From Ruminococcus sp. (GTDB lineage Bacteria; Bacillota; Clostridia; Oscillospirales; Ruminococcaceae): a stretch of DNA of 64,000 nt. Shown here piece by piece: positions 43,933 to 53,125 of the stretch. The notes under the pieces were generated by a model, which ran no database searches, was not told the origin of the DNA, and saw nothing but the letters and a program-made list of their open reading frames with translations. Location of the stretch: contig JAFWTA010000033.1 in NCBI GenBank assembly GCA_017519145.1, positions 1 through 64,000 on the forward strand. The letters are read 5' to 3'. Made by a program: the position numbers and the translations under genes. Each line of letters begins with the position of its first letter. Position 1 is the first letter of the stretch.

Positions 43933-45387
43933 ATGGCTTTTAAAATACTGAGTGAAGAAGAAAAGCTTTTCATGACGGAGAAGCAGCTTGAGATATACGA
44001 AAATGAACTCAGGCTCTACAAGGAGCGCCTTGCCTTTGTTGAAAAGGTTGAGAAGCTTGAGGGAGCCGAAATAAAGAAGTTCACACCGTCGCTCCGCAAT
44101 ATCGGCGCAGTAAGCTCTCCCGAACTTGCTCCCTTTGAGAATAAGGGAATAGGCAGGATAGAACTTAATAAGACGGCAGTCAGGGTACAGGATACATCTC
44201 TTTATGCGGCAAGGACCATATCAAAAACAGATATCACAGGCTTTATCAAGGCGACAGCTCCCATTATGAACCGTGCAGGCATCAGCAGAGAGCTTGGCGG
44301 AAGCCTCGCCGAAAAGGCAGCCTCTGTCGGAAAGACAGGCGCAAGGAATATCAGTATCTCGAAAGCGGCAGTCCGTACCTTCGCAAAGAGAAGCTTTGAC
44401 TCCTCAGTAGCAGAACGAAAGGCAGAGCTTATAAAGAAGCCTGTGGCTGATATTGACATCAGGAGCTTTGCTGCCCCTGAAAGAAAGGTCCCCGAGCTGA
44501 AAAAGGCAAGTATCGCCCCCATGACCGCAAGAGAATTCGCTCAGCCTGCACTGTCGGCTGTAAAGCTCGATATGCCCGCAGCGGCTCCCGTATTCTCATC
44601 TGCTGTCACGATCCCCGAGAGAGCGGCTGTAAAGCTCAGTATGCCTGCAAAGGCTTCTGTATTCTCGTCGGCAGTCACAATGCCCGAGAGGTCAGCCGTA
44701 AAGCTCAGCGTGCCTGCAAAGGCAGCAGTTCCCTCGGCAGAATTCAGACTGGCAGCACTCAGTGCGCCCAAGCTGGAGCACCGTCCCGTAAAGAAGTACG
44801 ACGGAAAGCGCTTTGCGATGCCCGTACTCAGCCGTCCCGAGCTGAAGACAGTGACCGCAGCAGCTCCAAAGCTTGGCAGCTTTGAGGCTAAGACTGTAAA
44901 GGCTGAGGTCAAGCACCCCGGCACTATGCCTGCGCTGAAGCTGGTGGACTTCCGCAAGCCCGAGGTAAGCGCAAAGATCAGCAAAAAGACTGTGCCTCAG
45001 ATAAAGAACGCAGAGTTCGAGATGCCCGGGATAAAGGCTCCGAAGCTGAGTAAGCCTGAACGCCCCGAGGTCAGGATAGGAAGCTTCAGCGCTCCCGAAA
45101 TGCCTGAGATAAGGCTCAGCGTCAATGTGAAGCCCGTAAAGCCCGAGTTCAGTGTAAAGGCTATGCCCGAGGTGAAGGCGGAGCTCAGAAAGCCAAATAT
45201 AATAAGCGCCGAGGGTCTCGACTTCAGCAAGCTCAACTTTATGGAAGGCTTCGAGAAGAAGGATACCACCGCGCTTCAGGAAAGTATAATCTCCAAGACG
45301 GAGAAGATCAGGAAGATGGACACAAAGAGCCTTCAGGACAGTGTCCTCTCCGCATTCAAAAATGATATCAAAGGAACAGAAGTATGA
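43933..45387 (+). CDS. Repetitive Ala/Lys/Pro-rich protein of the T7SS locus
   Basis: Protein of 484 residues, GGAGG upstream. It starts with an acidic coiled coil ('EEEKLFMTEKQLEIYENELR') and continues as a long low-complexity chain of 'APKL', 'PEMP' and 'SAVKLSMPAKA' motifs, with a short helical end. It has no signal peptide or membrane segment. No family is recognised. Its stop overlaps the EssC start (ATGA), so the two proteins are made together; a scaffold or tether for the ATPase is possible. Confidence 0.55.
   Translation: MAFKILSEEEKLFMTEKQLEIYENELRLYKERLAFVEKVEKLEGAEIKKFTPSLRNIGAVSSPELAPFENKGIGRIELNKTAVRVQDTSLYAARTISKTDITGFIKATAPIMNRAGISRELGGSLAEKAASVGKTGARNISISKAAVRTFAKRSFDSSVAERKAELIKKPVADIDIRSFAAPERKVPELKKASIAPMTAREFAQPALSAVKLDMPAAAPVFSSAVTIPERAAVKLSMPAKASVFSSAVTMPERSAVKLSVPAKAAVPSAEFRLAALSAPKLEHRPVKKYDGKRFAMPVLSRPELKTVTAAAPKLGSFEAKTVKAEVKHPGTMPALKLVDFRKPEVSAKISKKTVPQIKNAEFEMPGIKAPKLSKPERPEVRIGSFSAPEMPEIRLSVNVKPVKPEFSVKAMPEVKAELRKPNIISAEGLDFSKLNFMEGFEKKDTTALQESIISKTEKIRKMDTKSLQDSVLSAFKNDIKGTEV
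44560..44728 (+). repeat. 69-bp in-frame tandem repeat
   Basis: GTAAAGCTC blocks start at 44560, 44629 and 44698, i.e. a period of 69 bp (23 residues), about 2.4 copies, inside the preceding gene. Confidence 0.8.
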
Positions 45388-48300
45388 AAAACAATGAGAT
45401 AATGATATCTGCAAGGTTTGAGCTCGGCGGCGAAAACAGCAGAGAGCTTTCATTCCTTGTGCTGAAGGACATAACACTCAAAGCCTTCTTAGAATCATTA
45501 TACTACGGACTGAAAAAGGCTCAGGGTATGGATGAATGCTCTGAGCTCTTCGAGAAATACATAAAGACCCGCAAGGAGATACAGGTGCTTTATACCGCAA
45601 AGGGCAAGCACAGTGTCATCGACCTTAACGAGACTGTAGGCGAGGGCGAGGAGAAGAAGCGCATATACGACATGGGCATAGACTCACTCGGCTTCGTTAC
45701 ATCGAGCTGTGTCCTTATCACTATGGACACCACCGTAAGGGCTACGGGACTTTTCGGCGAGGAGGAGAGCAGCTATATCCTCAAGGAGAACGATTCTCTC
45801 GAATACAATATCAGTACCCGCAGACTCAATGTTATCGAAGCTTCTGTTGTCGATATAATCCCTCCCAATGAGATGCCGTCAAAGGACAAGTCGTCACTGC
45901 TTGACGTCATTATCCCCACTCTGCTCTCTACCGGAGGTATGATGGGCGCCCGCTTCCTCATAATGAGATTTGCGAGAGGTACGGCTGCAATGGGCAATAC
46001 CATGCTCCTGATGTCAGGTGCAATGGGTATCGTTTCCCTTGTTACCACTCTCTACAATTACATGAAGAAGCGCAGCGAATACAAGAAGAACCTTGCTGAG
46101 TGGAAGCAGAACTACGAGAACTATATTTCCCGTATAATCCACACCATCAAGGAGTGGCAGGAGAGCGATATCGTTTACCTCAATAACGTATATCCCTCAA
46201 TGGACAAGCTCTTTTCCAACACAGCCGAGATAAACGGCATGATATTCGCCCGCTCACAGAATGATAACGACTTCATGAAGATATCTCTCGGCACATCTGA
46301 CGAGGTAAAGCCTCTGTTCGAGATAAAGGCTGAGAAAAAGGACAATATCTACTACGATATCTATTATAAGATGAAGAAGAGCAACGATGGTATCGACATC
46401 ATCGTGCCCTCTTCAAAGAAGAACAAGAAGCTGAAGAAGATGTCTCCCGAGGAGATAGCGGAGCAGGACAGAAACAAGTTCCTCCTCACCGACCTTGCCT
46501 ACAACTTCGCCAATAAGGGCGTTGACACCAAGAACGGCGGCGAGGTCATAGGCTTCAACTATCTGAGGAGCGATACGGGCAAAAAGCCTCCTCTCCTCAT
46601 CGACCTCAAGAACTGCGGCGCATTGGGTGTTATTTCCGACAACGCCGAGACCTCACACAGCTTCATACAGCACGTTGTGTTTGAGCTTGCATACTACCAT
46701 TCACCCGAGGATCTGCAATTTGTGTTCTTCTTCGACAAGGAGAATGACCCCGAGAAGCAGAACGATATACTCAGGAACTACAAGTACCTTCCCCACACCA
46801 ATGAGCTTTTCGACGGCATATCGCAGTTCGTCTTTGATAAGAACAGCTCCGGCGTGGTATTCGGACAGCTCCTCAGCCTTATGAACGAGCGTAATCAGAG
46901 CGGTTCCGACAGTGACGACGGTGCTTCAGATAACTCAAAGCTCACACAGGTAGTCTGCGTAGTATTCTACGATTACGATATCAAGGAGACGGGTTTCTCC
47001 AAATTCCTCCCCGAGGTACCCAAGGAGGGAGAGCCCTATGTGAATTCACTGGGACTTACCTTCATATTCATACAGTCCGTAAAGGACAAGCTGCCAAAAT
47101 ACTGCGGCAACATCATCAACATCGACCACGACAACGAGGGCGAGAGAAAGGTCAGCCTGCGCTATAACGTGCTGAGCCGTGAGACCCTCAACGTCCTCAG
47201 TGAAGACAAGAACGACCGCAACAAGGTAAAGGATACGGACAACCTCATCGAGTACAAGTTCTTCCAGAACAGGTTCATCTTCGGACCCGACAGCTACGAT
47301 GACAAGTTCGCCCTTGCATACAAGCAGCTCAGTGCTATTTACTACACCCGTATAGCCGAAAACGGAAAGGTGCCTTCAATGGTAACTCTTTTCGAGCTCT
47401 ACGGCTACAACTCCGAGAAGGTGGAGAACGGCGAGGTAAAGGACAGCATCAGAGAGAGCTGGCAGAATGTTGACAAGAACGACGTTACAAGGAACCTGAG
47501 AGTTCCCATAGGAAAGAACGAGCACGGCGCTATGTGCCTCGACCTCTACGAAAAGGCAGACGGTCCCCATATGCTGGTAGCGGGAACCACCGGTTCCGGT
47601 AAGTCCGAGACCATCATTACCTACCTCATAGGACTGTGCATGAAGTATTCGCCTATGGATCTCAACCTCATGCTGGTAGACATGAAGGGCGGCGGCTTCT
47701 CCGACCGTCTTGGCGGACTGCCTCACTGTGTGGGCGTAGTTACCGATACCGCAGGCGAGGACGAGGGTACTTCAGCGGCATATATGCTCAAACGATTCCT
47801 TGAGACCCTCAATGCGGAGATAAAGAAGCGCAAGCTCCTGCTCTCAAGCTTCGGCGTAGATACTGCCGACGCTTATATAAGAGCTCTCCGTCTTATTAGA
47901 AAGATCAAAGCTATGGAGAACGACCCCGAGCGCAGCGGCGAGGCTGAGAGCCTGAGGAAAAAGCTCAACGACAAGCAGAAGGAAATGCTGAAAAAGGACG
48001 TTTCCGAGCTGCCGTCACTGTCACATCTGGTACTGGTAGTAGACGAGTTCACGGAGCTGAAGCGTTTCTCCAGCGAGAGCGACGACGTTGACTTCATTGC
48101 AGAGATAACCACTATCGCCCGTGTCGGACGAACACTGGGCTTCCATATCATACTTGTGTCACAGAACATCGAGGGCGCTATCACAGACGATATCCGTGTA
48201 AACTCAAAGGCGAGGATATGTCTGAAGGTAGCTACGAAGCAGGCTTCAAAGGAAATGCTGGGAAGTCCTGCTGCGGCAGCTCCCACCATGCCCCTCAACG

Positions 48301-48635
48301 GCCGTGCTTATCTGCTGGTAGGTACGGGAAGCAGGTTCGAGTACTTCCAGTCCGCATATACGGGCGCAAACAAGAACCTGAACATCGAGCCTGCGGTAAA
48401 TGTTACGCAGGTGCCTAATTCCGGACGCTTCAACAAGGACTTCTATTCGTCCAAGAAGGACAATATCATCGAGAAGAAAAAGAGCGCCAATGTCAGTGAG
48501 CATGATACACAGCTTGCATTCATAGTAAATACTATCATTGACATCGGTAAAAATATGGAGAAGCCGAGACAGATCTTCCTGCCGCCGCTTCCCAGCGTCA
48601 TCTTAGACAGCTCTGAATGGGAGGGGATCGAGTGA
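45384..48635 (+). CDS. EssC-like FtsK/SpoIIIE ATPase, N-terminal half, with ubiquitin-like N-domain
   Basis: Protein of 1083 residues. The first 115 residues ('ITLKAFLESLYYGLKKAQGM', 'IYDMGIDSLGFVTSSCVLIT') look like a YukD-type ubiquitin-like fold instead of the FHA domains of EssC. Membrane segments lie at about 172-226 ('VIIPTLLSTGGMMGARFLIM'). The first FtsK ATPase domain has Walker A 'VAGTTGSGKSETI' near 733 and Walker B 'LVLVVDEFTEL' near 882. The protein ends after one ATPase domain. Two more are in the next gene, which overlaps by 4 nt. It is the motor of the secretion system. Confidence 0.87.
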   Translation: MKNNEIMISARFELGGENSRELSFLVLKDITLKAFLESLYYGLKKAQGMDECSELFEKYIKTRKEIQVLYTAKGKHSVIDLNETVGEGEEKKRIYDMGIDSLGFVTSSCVLITMDTTVRATGLFGEEESSYILKENDSLEYNISTRRLNVIEASVVDIIPPNEMPSKDKSSLLDVIIPTLLSTGGMMGARFLIMRFARGTAAMGNTMLLMSGAMGIVSLVTTLYNYMKKRSEYKKNLAEWKQNYENYISRIIHTIKEWQESDIVYLNNVYPSMDKLFSNTAEINGMIFARSQNDNDFMKISLGTSDEVKPLFEIKAEKKDNIYYDIYYKMKKSNDGIDIIVPSSKKNKKLKKMSPEEIAEQDRNKFLLTDLAYNFANKGVDTKNGGEVIGFNYLRSDTGKKPPLLIDLKNCGALGVISDNAETSHSFIQHVVFELAYYHSPEDLQFVFFFDKENDPEKQNDILRNYKYLPHTNELFDGISQFVFDKNSSGVVFGQLLSLMNERNQSGSDSDDGASDNSKLTQVVCVVFYDYDIKETGFSKFLPEVPKEGEPYVNSLGLTFIFIQSVKDKLPKYCGNIINIDHDNEGERKVSLRYNVLSRETLNVLSEDKNDRNKVKDTDNLIEYKFFQNRFIFGPDSYDDKFALAYKQLSAIYYTRIAENGKVPSMVTLFELYGYNSEKVENGEVKDSIRESWQNVDKNDVTRNLRVPIGKNEHGAMCLDLYEKADGPHMLVAGTTGSGKSETIITYLIGLCMKYSPMDLNLMLVDMKGGGFSDRLGGLPHCVGVVTDTAGEDEGTSAAYMLKRFLETLNAEIKKRKLLLSSFGVDTADAYIRALRLIRKIKAMENDPERSGEAESLRKKLNDKQKEMLKKDVSELPSLSHLVLVVDEFTELKRFSSESDDVDFIAEITTIARVGRTLGFHIILVSQNIEGAITDDIRVNSKARICLKVATKQASKEMLGSPAAAAPTMPLNGRAYLLVGTGSRFEYFQSAYTGANKNLNIEPAVNVTQVPNSGRFNKDFYSSKKDNIIEKKKSANVSEHDTQLAFIVNTIIDIGKNMEKPRQIFLPPLPSVILDSSEWEGIE

Positions 48636-50374
48636 GCAGAAAGAAAATAGTTTGCACTCTTGGCAAATTCGATATACCCATAATCCAGCTCCAGCCCAAC
48701 TTCAATGTTGACCTTCTCGACTCAAATGTCATTGTCTTCGGAGCATCCATGAGCGGCAAGACCACCTTTCTCAAGACTCTTGTGAATATACTCCACAAGC
48801 GCATGAATGAGAAGGATGAGAGGATATTCATTCTGGACTTCGGCGGTGCTCTCTCGGATTGCCGCGATATGCCGCTGGTGTCGGCGTATTTCGACAACTC
48901 CAACGAGGAGTACGTCAAGAGAGTGTTCAAGATAATGGACAATATCCTCAAGGAGAATATAAAGCTTCTGGGCGGAAAAAACTACCGTGAGGCAGTTGAG
49001 GATCAGCCCATACATACCACATTCATCATCGACAATCTCAATGCCTTTACCGAGGAGTCGCGCTATTTGGCTTATCAGGAAAAGCTGGCAAAGCTTTGCC
49101 GCGACGGTCTCTCCAAGGGCATTACCGTAGTTGTCACAGCAGGCGAGACAAAGGGCCTCAGCTCCTATATGGGAAGCTTCAGACAGAAGATAGCCTTTGA
49201 GATGCCTGCGGACAAGTATCTTGACATCTTCAACGACAAGGCGGGCTCGGTGGGAAATAACCCCGGACACGGCTTCGCCAACGTCACAATAAAGCCGGAG
49301 GGCATCACAGGTACATTCAAGCTGAACCTGCCCTATGAGGTGCAGTGCTTCAAGGCACAGTCCGCCGCAGACCCCGACGGCAAAAATGTCACCTTCGGAC
49401 AGGGAATGGCAAAGAAATACGACTTTGACAGCGAGAGCGGAGAATACCGCAGACACGTCAGACGTTATCTTACCTTCCCCAAGGAGCTGACCCGTGAGGA
49501 GTACGAAAAGCTGGCACAGAAGCCCGAAAATGAAGCCGAAATGGAATGCCCCGTCAGTGTGGGACTGGATTATGTTGACTTCTGTCCCGTTACCATCGAC
49601 CTTGCCAAAACAAGTACTTTGGCTATATACGGCAAAAAGGAGTTCGGTAAGACCAACCTGCTGAAGCTTCTCCTTGACGGACTTGTCGAGCAGGCTGACG
49701 AGCTGAGGATGGTGCTCTTCGATGACGGAAGAAATCAGCTGAAGCCGCTGCATGAAAAGTACAGCAGTCAGTGCGACTGTGTGCTCATAAACAGCTTTGA
49801 AAAGCGTGATCTTCCGCTGAAGGACGGAAATGTGGCAAAGGACAGAAAGCTCTCGCCCATACAGCAGTTCTACCTCTATCTCAATGAGAATTATATCGAG
49901 CTGGACAAGAGATTCCTTGCAGGTATTTACGGCGTCAGCGACGCTCTTAAAAAGGAGTTTGAGAATATTCCCGACTGCCGCACAGAGGAGACTCCGTTCA
50001 CGGTATTCGTTATCCAGAGCAAGCTTATATACCTTAACACACCCGAGGGCAAGAGGTTCATAAACTCCATACTTCCTCAGCTTACGGCTGTGGCGGAGGA
50101 GAGGGGCTTCCTGTTTATATTCTCGGACGTTCAGAAGATAAGCGATGCCGAGCAGAATTCCTTCTTCAACAATAATGTGTCATATGCGTTCCTGCTGGAC
50201 AATATCGCGGAATTCGCAGGTGAGAGAGGTCAGAAGACTGTCTTCGGAAACATGGACGTCAAGACCCTCAAGGAGGACTACGCCAAGTGCGAGCTGGGCG
50301 ATGGCTACAGCTACGACATAGAAGCAGACAAACTCATGAAGCTTAAATTCATAAAATACGGAAAGGATGATTGA
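48632..50374 (+). CDS. EssC-like ATPase, C-terminal half (FtsK domains 2 and 3)
   Basis: Protein of 580 residues from a GTG at 48632 that overlaps the previous stop (GTGA), with GGAGGGG 5 nt upstream. 'VFGASMSGKTTFL' near residue 34 and 'LAIYGKKEFGKTNLLKLLL' near 328 are the P-loops of the second and third ATPase domains. In standard EssC these are fused to the first half. The third P-loop is degenerate (KKEFGKTN). Tight coupling points to a 1:1 complex. Confidence 0.82.
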   Translation: MSRKKIVCTLGKFDIPIIQLQPNFNVDLLDSNVIVFGASMSGKTTFLKTLVNILHKRMNEKDERIFILDFGGALSDCRDMPLVSAYFDNSNEEYVKRVFKIMDNILKENIKLLGGKNYREAVEDQPIHTTFIIDNLNAFTEESRYLAYQEKLAKLCRDGLSKGITVVVTAGETKGLSSYMGSFRQKIAFEMPADKYLDIFNDKAGSVGNNPGHGFANVTIKPEGITGTFKLNLPYEVQCFKAQSAADPDGKNVTFGQGMAKKYDFDSESGEYRRHVRRYLTFPKELTREEYEKLAQKPENEAEMECPVSVGLDYVDFCPVTIDLAKTSTLAIYGKKEFGKTNLLKLLLDGLVEQADELRMVLFDDGRNQLKPLHEKYSSQCDCVLINSFEKRDLPLKDGNVAKDRKLSPIQQFYLYLNENYIELDKRFLAGIYGVSDALKKEFENIPDCRTEETPFTVFVIQSKLIYLNTPEGKRFINSILPQLTAVAEERGFLFIFSDVQKISDAEQNSFFNNNVSYAFLLDNIAEFAGERGQKTVFGNMDVKTLKEDYAKCELGDGYSYDIEADKLMKLKFIKYGKDD

Positions 50375-50375
50375 T

Positions 50376-50690
50376 ATGTCAGAATTTGTATCCGCAGATA
50401 TAGAGAAATTCGTAGAGTTCGAGACTCAGGCTCAGGAAGCCATAGAGGAGTTCCAGTCCATAAAGGACACTTTCGATGACATCAATTCCACCCTCCTCAG
50501 CAAGTGGCAGGGAGCAGGCAAGGACGCCTATGAGCAGGAGTCCAGCCATATCATGGAAAATGTCACAGGTATCGAGACAATACTCAATACCATCTGTGAC
50601 AGCGTCATCAAGGACGTTAAGGACGCTTACCTTCAGCTCGATGAGGAGCTGGGCGCCTTCAACCAGAATCCTTCGGGAGGGGAACAGTAA
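50376..50690 (+). CDS. WXG100 protein (EsxA-like)
   Basis: Protein of 104 residues from the ATG at 50376 (AAAGGATG 5 nt upstream). The turn motif is a true WXG ('LLSKWQGAGKDAYEQ') between two helices, as in EsxA. It is the canonical small substrate of the system, and the only one here with an intact W-x-G. Confidence 0.88.
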   Translation: MSEFVSADIEKFVEFETQAQEAIEEFQSIKDTFDDINSTLLSKWQGAGKDAYEQESSHIMENVTGIETILNTICDSVIKDVKDAYLQLDEELGAFNQNPSGGEQ

Positions 50691-50693
50691 ACA

Positions 50694-50870
50694 ATGGGAA
50701 AACCAAGCGTCGGCGAGATAAATACCGACAGCATTGAGAAGAAAAAGGAACAGATAAGCAGGCTCACCGAGCTTCCCGAGGAGTCGCCAAAGACGATCTT
50801 CAACCTTATCTTTTCCGAGGAAAGCAGCAAGGAAATGGTGAAGAATGAGCCGAGAGATAAGAGGAACTGA
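50694..50870 (+). CDS. Small 58-residue ORF between WXG100 and kinase genes
   Basis: Frame of 58 codons beginning 'MGKPSVGEINTDSIEKKKEQ' and ending 'KEMVKNEPRDKRN'; GGAGGGG lies about 12 nt upstream. It overlaps the kinase start by 26 nt, a pattern of coupled genes. No family is recognised. Charged and helical. Confidence 0.5.
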   Translation: MGKPSVGEINTDSIEKKKEQISRLTELPEESPKTIFNLIFSEESSKEMVKNEPRDKRN

Positions 50871-52716
50871 TTTCAAATTCACAGTTGATACCTCTCATGG
50901 TCTCAACAAGGACGGCTTCATCGCCATTGGTACCGAGAGTATAGTTTATAAAGGACTGAAGACTGCCAATGACGGCGGTCTCCAGTTCTCCTGTGTACTG
51001 AAGTTCAAGCCCAGATATGTAAAGTCGGGGGACGAGGTTGTGGACAGGCTGAAGAAGTTCAAGGAGGAGGAGCTCACCATCTTTGACGACCTTCAGGAGT
51101 GCCGCTCCATCGTCCGCATCTTCGACGTTATCGAGGACCTTGGCGACTTCAGTATGCCCTGCGAGCACATTGCGAGCAAGGTCATCAACAGAGACGGCTA
51201 TTTCTGCGTGGTGGAGGAGTTCATCGACGGCTGGTCCCTTGAGGAGTACTGCCGCGAGGAGAGCTGGAAGCTCCGCAAGGCGCAGCAGCTCGACAACGGA
51301 CTCAGCAAAGTCGTCAACTATCACGACTATCCCGCCGAGGAGCGTCAGCTCATCGACCTGAGCTATAAGAACTACGCAAACATCATAAAGTATCAGGGCG
51401 AGATAATACAGTTCATGATAAACCTCTGTGAGATACTTGAATTCGTGACGGAACAGAAGAATATCCTTCATCTCGACATCAAGCCCGAGAACGTCATGGT
51501 CACCAAGTACGGCAGAGAGCTGGTACTCATCGACTTCGGACGCGCCAAGCGCATAACAAAGGCAGACAGGTTCGCGAGAGTGAAAATGGCTCCTGCGGAT
51601 TACAAGGGCAGGGAAACAGTAGAGAGGATGTTCCAGTACGGAACTCTCGGTTATGCCGCTCCCGAGTGCTATACGGAAGCTGCCGAGGGCTCGGAGTTCC
51701 CGTTCAGACAGCCGCTGGAAAAGGGAAAGATGTCCATTGAGAGCGATATCTTCTCATTCGGCGCCACATTCTGGGAGTGCCTGAACATCTTCGAGCTGGC
51801 TACGGGAAACCGATGGTTCTCCGAGGACAGCCACGACTTCTACAAGGAGCACTTCCTCAGTGACGAGGCTTACTGCGGAAGAGACCTTAGCCTTACATCG
51901 ATACACTACCACAAGAAGCTGGAGAATATCATCCGCACCTGCACAAAGGCGAGGACGACCCACTATCTTGAGGAGGACAACAGGGAGTTCTATCACTCCT
52001 ACTCCGAGCTGAAAAAGGACATAGAGGACGCAAGAAATTCCGCCCCGACTATCGTCCGAGCAGAGAATATCAAAGTCAGGAACGCCTTCGGAATGTTCGG
52101 CGTTACAATGGCTGTGGCCACAGCCTTCCTGCTGATAATCTCCCTTTACCGACTGGTGGGCTACAGAGTTGCCATGGACAAGTGGAACAGCCTTGTTTCG
52201 GGATATAACGTTACCCGATTTTACAAGCTGGATACCCTCTCCATGGACCTGATAAAGACCGCATCGGGCAGCAAACAGGAGAGTACATACAAAATGATAT
52301 CGGAGTTCACCTATGAGGACGGCGATATCGACGACAAGGAAGCCGCACTTCTGGTAAAGCTCATGAAGAAAATGAACAGCCGTGACCACCTTGGCGAGCA
52401 CATCGACGAGCTGATGATGCACGGCAATCAGAAGAACTTCAAGGAGATAAGTTCCGAGATAATGACGATAGAACCTGCGGCGGAGAGCGACGGATACAGC
52501 ATTGCCAAGGCGATATATAACGCCGAGGTGGGCAAAACGGGTTATACCGATGCCTATGAGGTGCTGGACAGATTCAAGGACGACAGCAGGTTCGGGAACG
52601 CGGTCGTAAAGCTGAGAAACGTTCTCGACAACGATGAGACGATACGTCTTCTTGCCGAGTATAAGGGCACTGACAGAGCCGAGATACAGAAGTATCTGGC
52701 AGAGATAGGGGGCTGA
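50845..52716 (+). CDS. Membrane-anchored Ser/Thr protein kinase of the T7SS locus
   Basis: Protein of 623 residues. The kinase core has 'IGTESIVYKGL', the Lys-containing strand 'FSCVLKFKPRY', the catalytic loop 'LHLDIKPENVMV' and the metal-binding 'LIDFGRAK', so all key residues are present. A single membrane segment near 420-440 ('FGVTMAVATAFLLIISLYRL') is followed by an extracytoplasmic helical domain of about 180 residues. EssB/YukC of other T7SS is a membrane-anchored pseudokinase with the same layout; this looks like an active version. It may phosphorylate machine components. Confidence 0.83.
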   Translation: MSREIRGTDFKFTVDTSHGLNKDGFIAIGTESIVYKGLKTANDGGLQFSCVLKFKPRYVKSGDEVVDRLKKFKEEELTIFDDLQECRSIVRIFDVIEDLGDFSMPCEHIASKVINRDGYFCVVEEFIDGWSLEEYCREESWKLRKAQQLDNGLSKVVNYHDYPAEERQLIDLSYKNYANIIKYQGEIIQFMINLCEILEFVTEQKNILHLDIKPENVMVTKYGRELVLIDFGRAKRITKADRFARVKMAPADYKGRETVERMFQYGTLGYAAPECYTEAAEGSEFPFRQPLEKGKMSIESDIFSFGATFWECLNIFELATGNRWFSEDSHDFYKEHFLSDEAYCGRDLSLTSIHYHKKLENIIRTCTKARTTHYLEEDNREFYHSYSELKKDIEDARNSAPTIVRAENIKVRNAFGMFGVTMAVATAFLLIISLYRLVGYRVAMDKWNSLVSGYNVTRFYKLDTLSMDLIKTASGSKQESTYKMISEFTYEDGDIDDKEAALLVKLMKKMNSRDHLGEHIDELMMHGNQKNFKEISSEIMTIEPAAESDGYSIAKAIYNAEVGKTGYTDAYEVLDRFKDDSRFGNAVVKLRNVLDNDETIRLLAEYKGTDRAEIQKYLAEIGG

Positions 52717-53075
52717 TGAACATGAGCAGCAGAAGAAGAAATTCAGGCTATATAAGCCGCTTTCTGGAAAAGCACCTGCTTGTGCAGTACGTCCTCAACT
52801 CCTTCGGAAAGGTGCTGTTGTGGACCCTCGTTTCAGCAGCGGTACTCTTTGGCATACTTAAAGCGATAGGAAAGTACTCCTCCCTTGAGAGAAGACTTGA
52901 CCTTAAATATGATTCGCCGTGGCTGATCGTACCCATGGCGGCAGCGCTGGCACTTGCCCTTATCGCGCTTGTTATCGGACTTATCCTTTACTTCTACAAG
53001 TATAAGCGCAGCAGGACAAAGAGCAGCTTCTACAATGCCCTTCAGGACGTTGTAACAGAAAAACGAAAAGGCTGA
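52716..53075 (+). CDS. Small two-helix membrane protein
   Basis: Protein of 119 residues. Two hydrophobic segments ('KVLLWTLVSAAVLFGILKAI' and 'WLIVPMAAALALALIALVIG') with a basic N-terminus and C-terminus. The start overlaps the kinase stop (TGATG); the ATG at 52722 is an alternative. No family is recognised. It might fill the role of the small membrane subunit (EssA-like) of the secretion pore. Confidence 0.6.
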   Translation: MNMSSRRRNSGYISRFLEKHLLVQYVLNSFGKVLLWTLVSAAVLFGILKAIGKYSSLERRLDLKYDSPWLIVPMAAALALALIALVIGLILYFYKYKRSRTKSSFYNALQDVVTEKRKG

Positions 53076-53125
53076 TGCCTTTACAGGGGAAAGATGATCC
53101 ATTATAAGAGATTGGAGTGTTTTAA

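Noticed and set aside
47376..49753. Long minus-strand frames opposite the EssC genes (116 and 343 codons)
   Set aside because: They are fully antisense to strongly supported ATPase genes, with low-complexity Leu/His-rich products.
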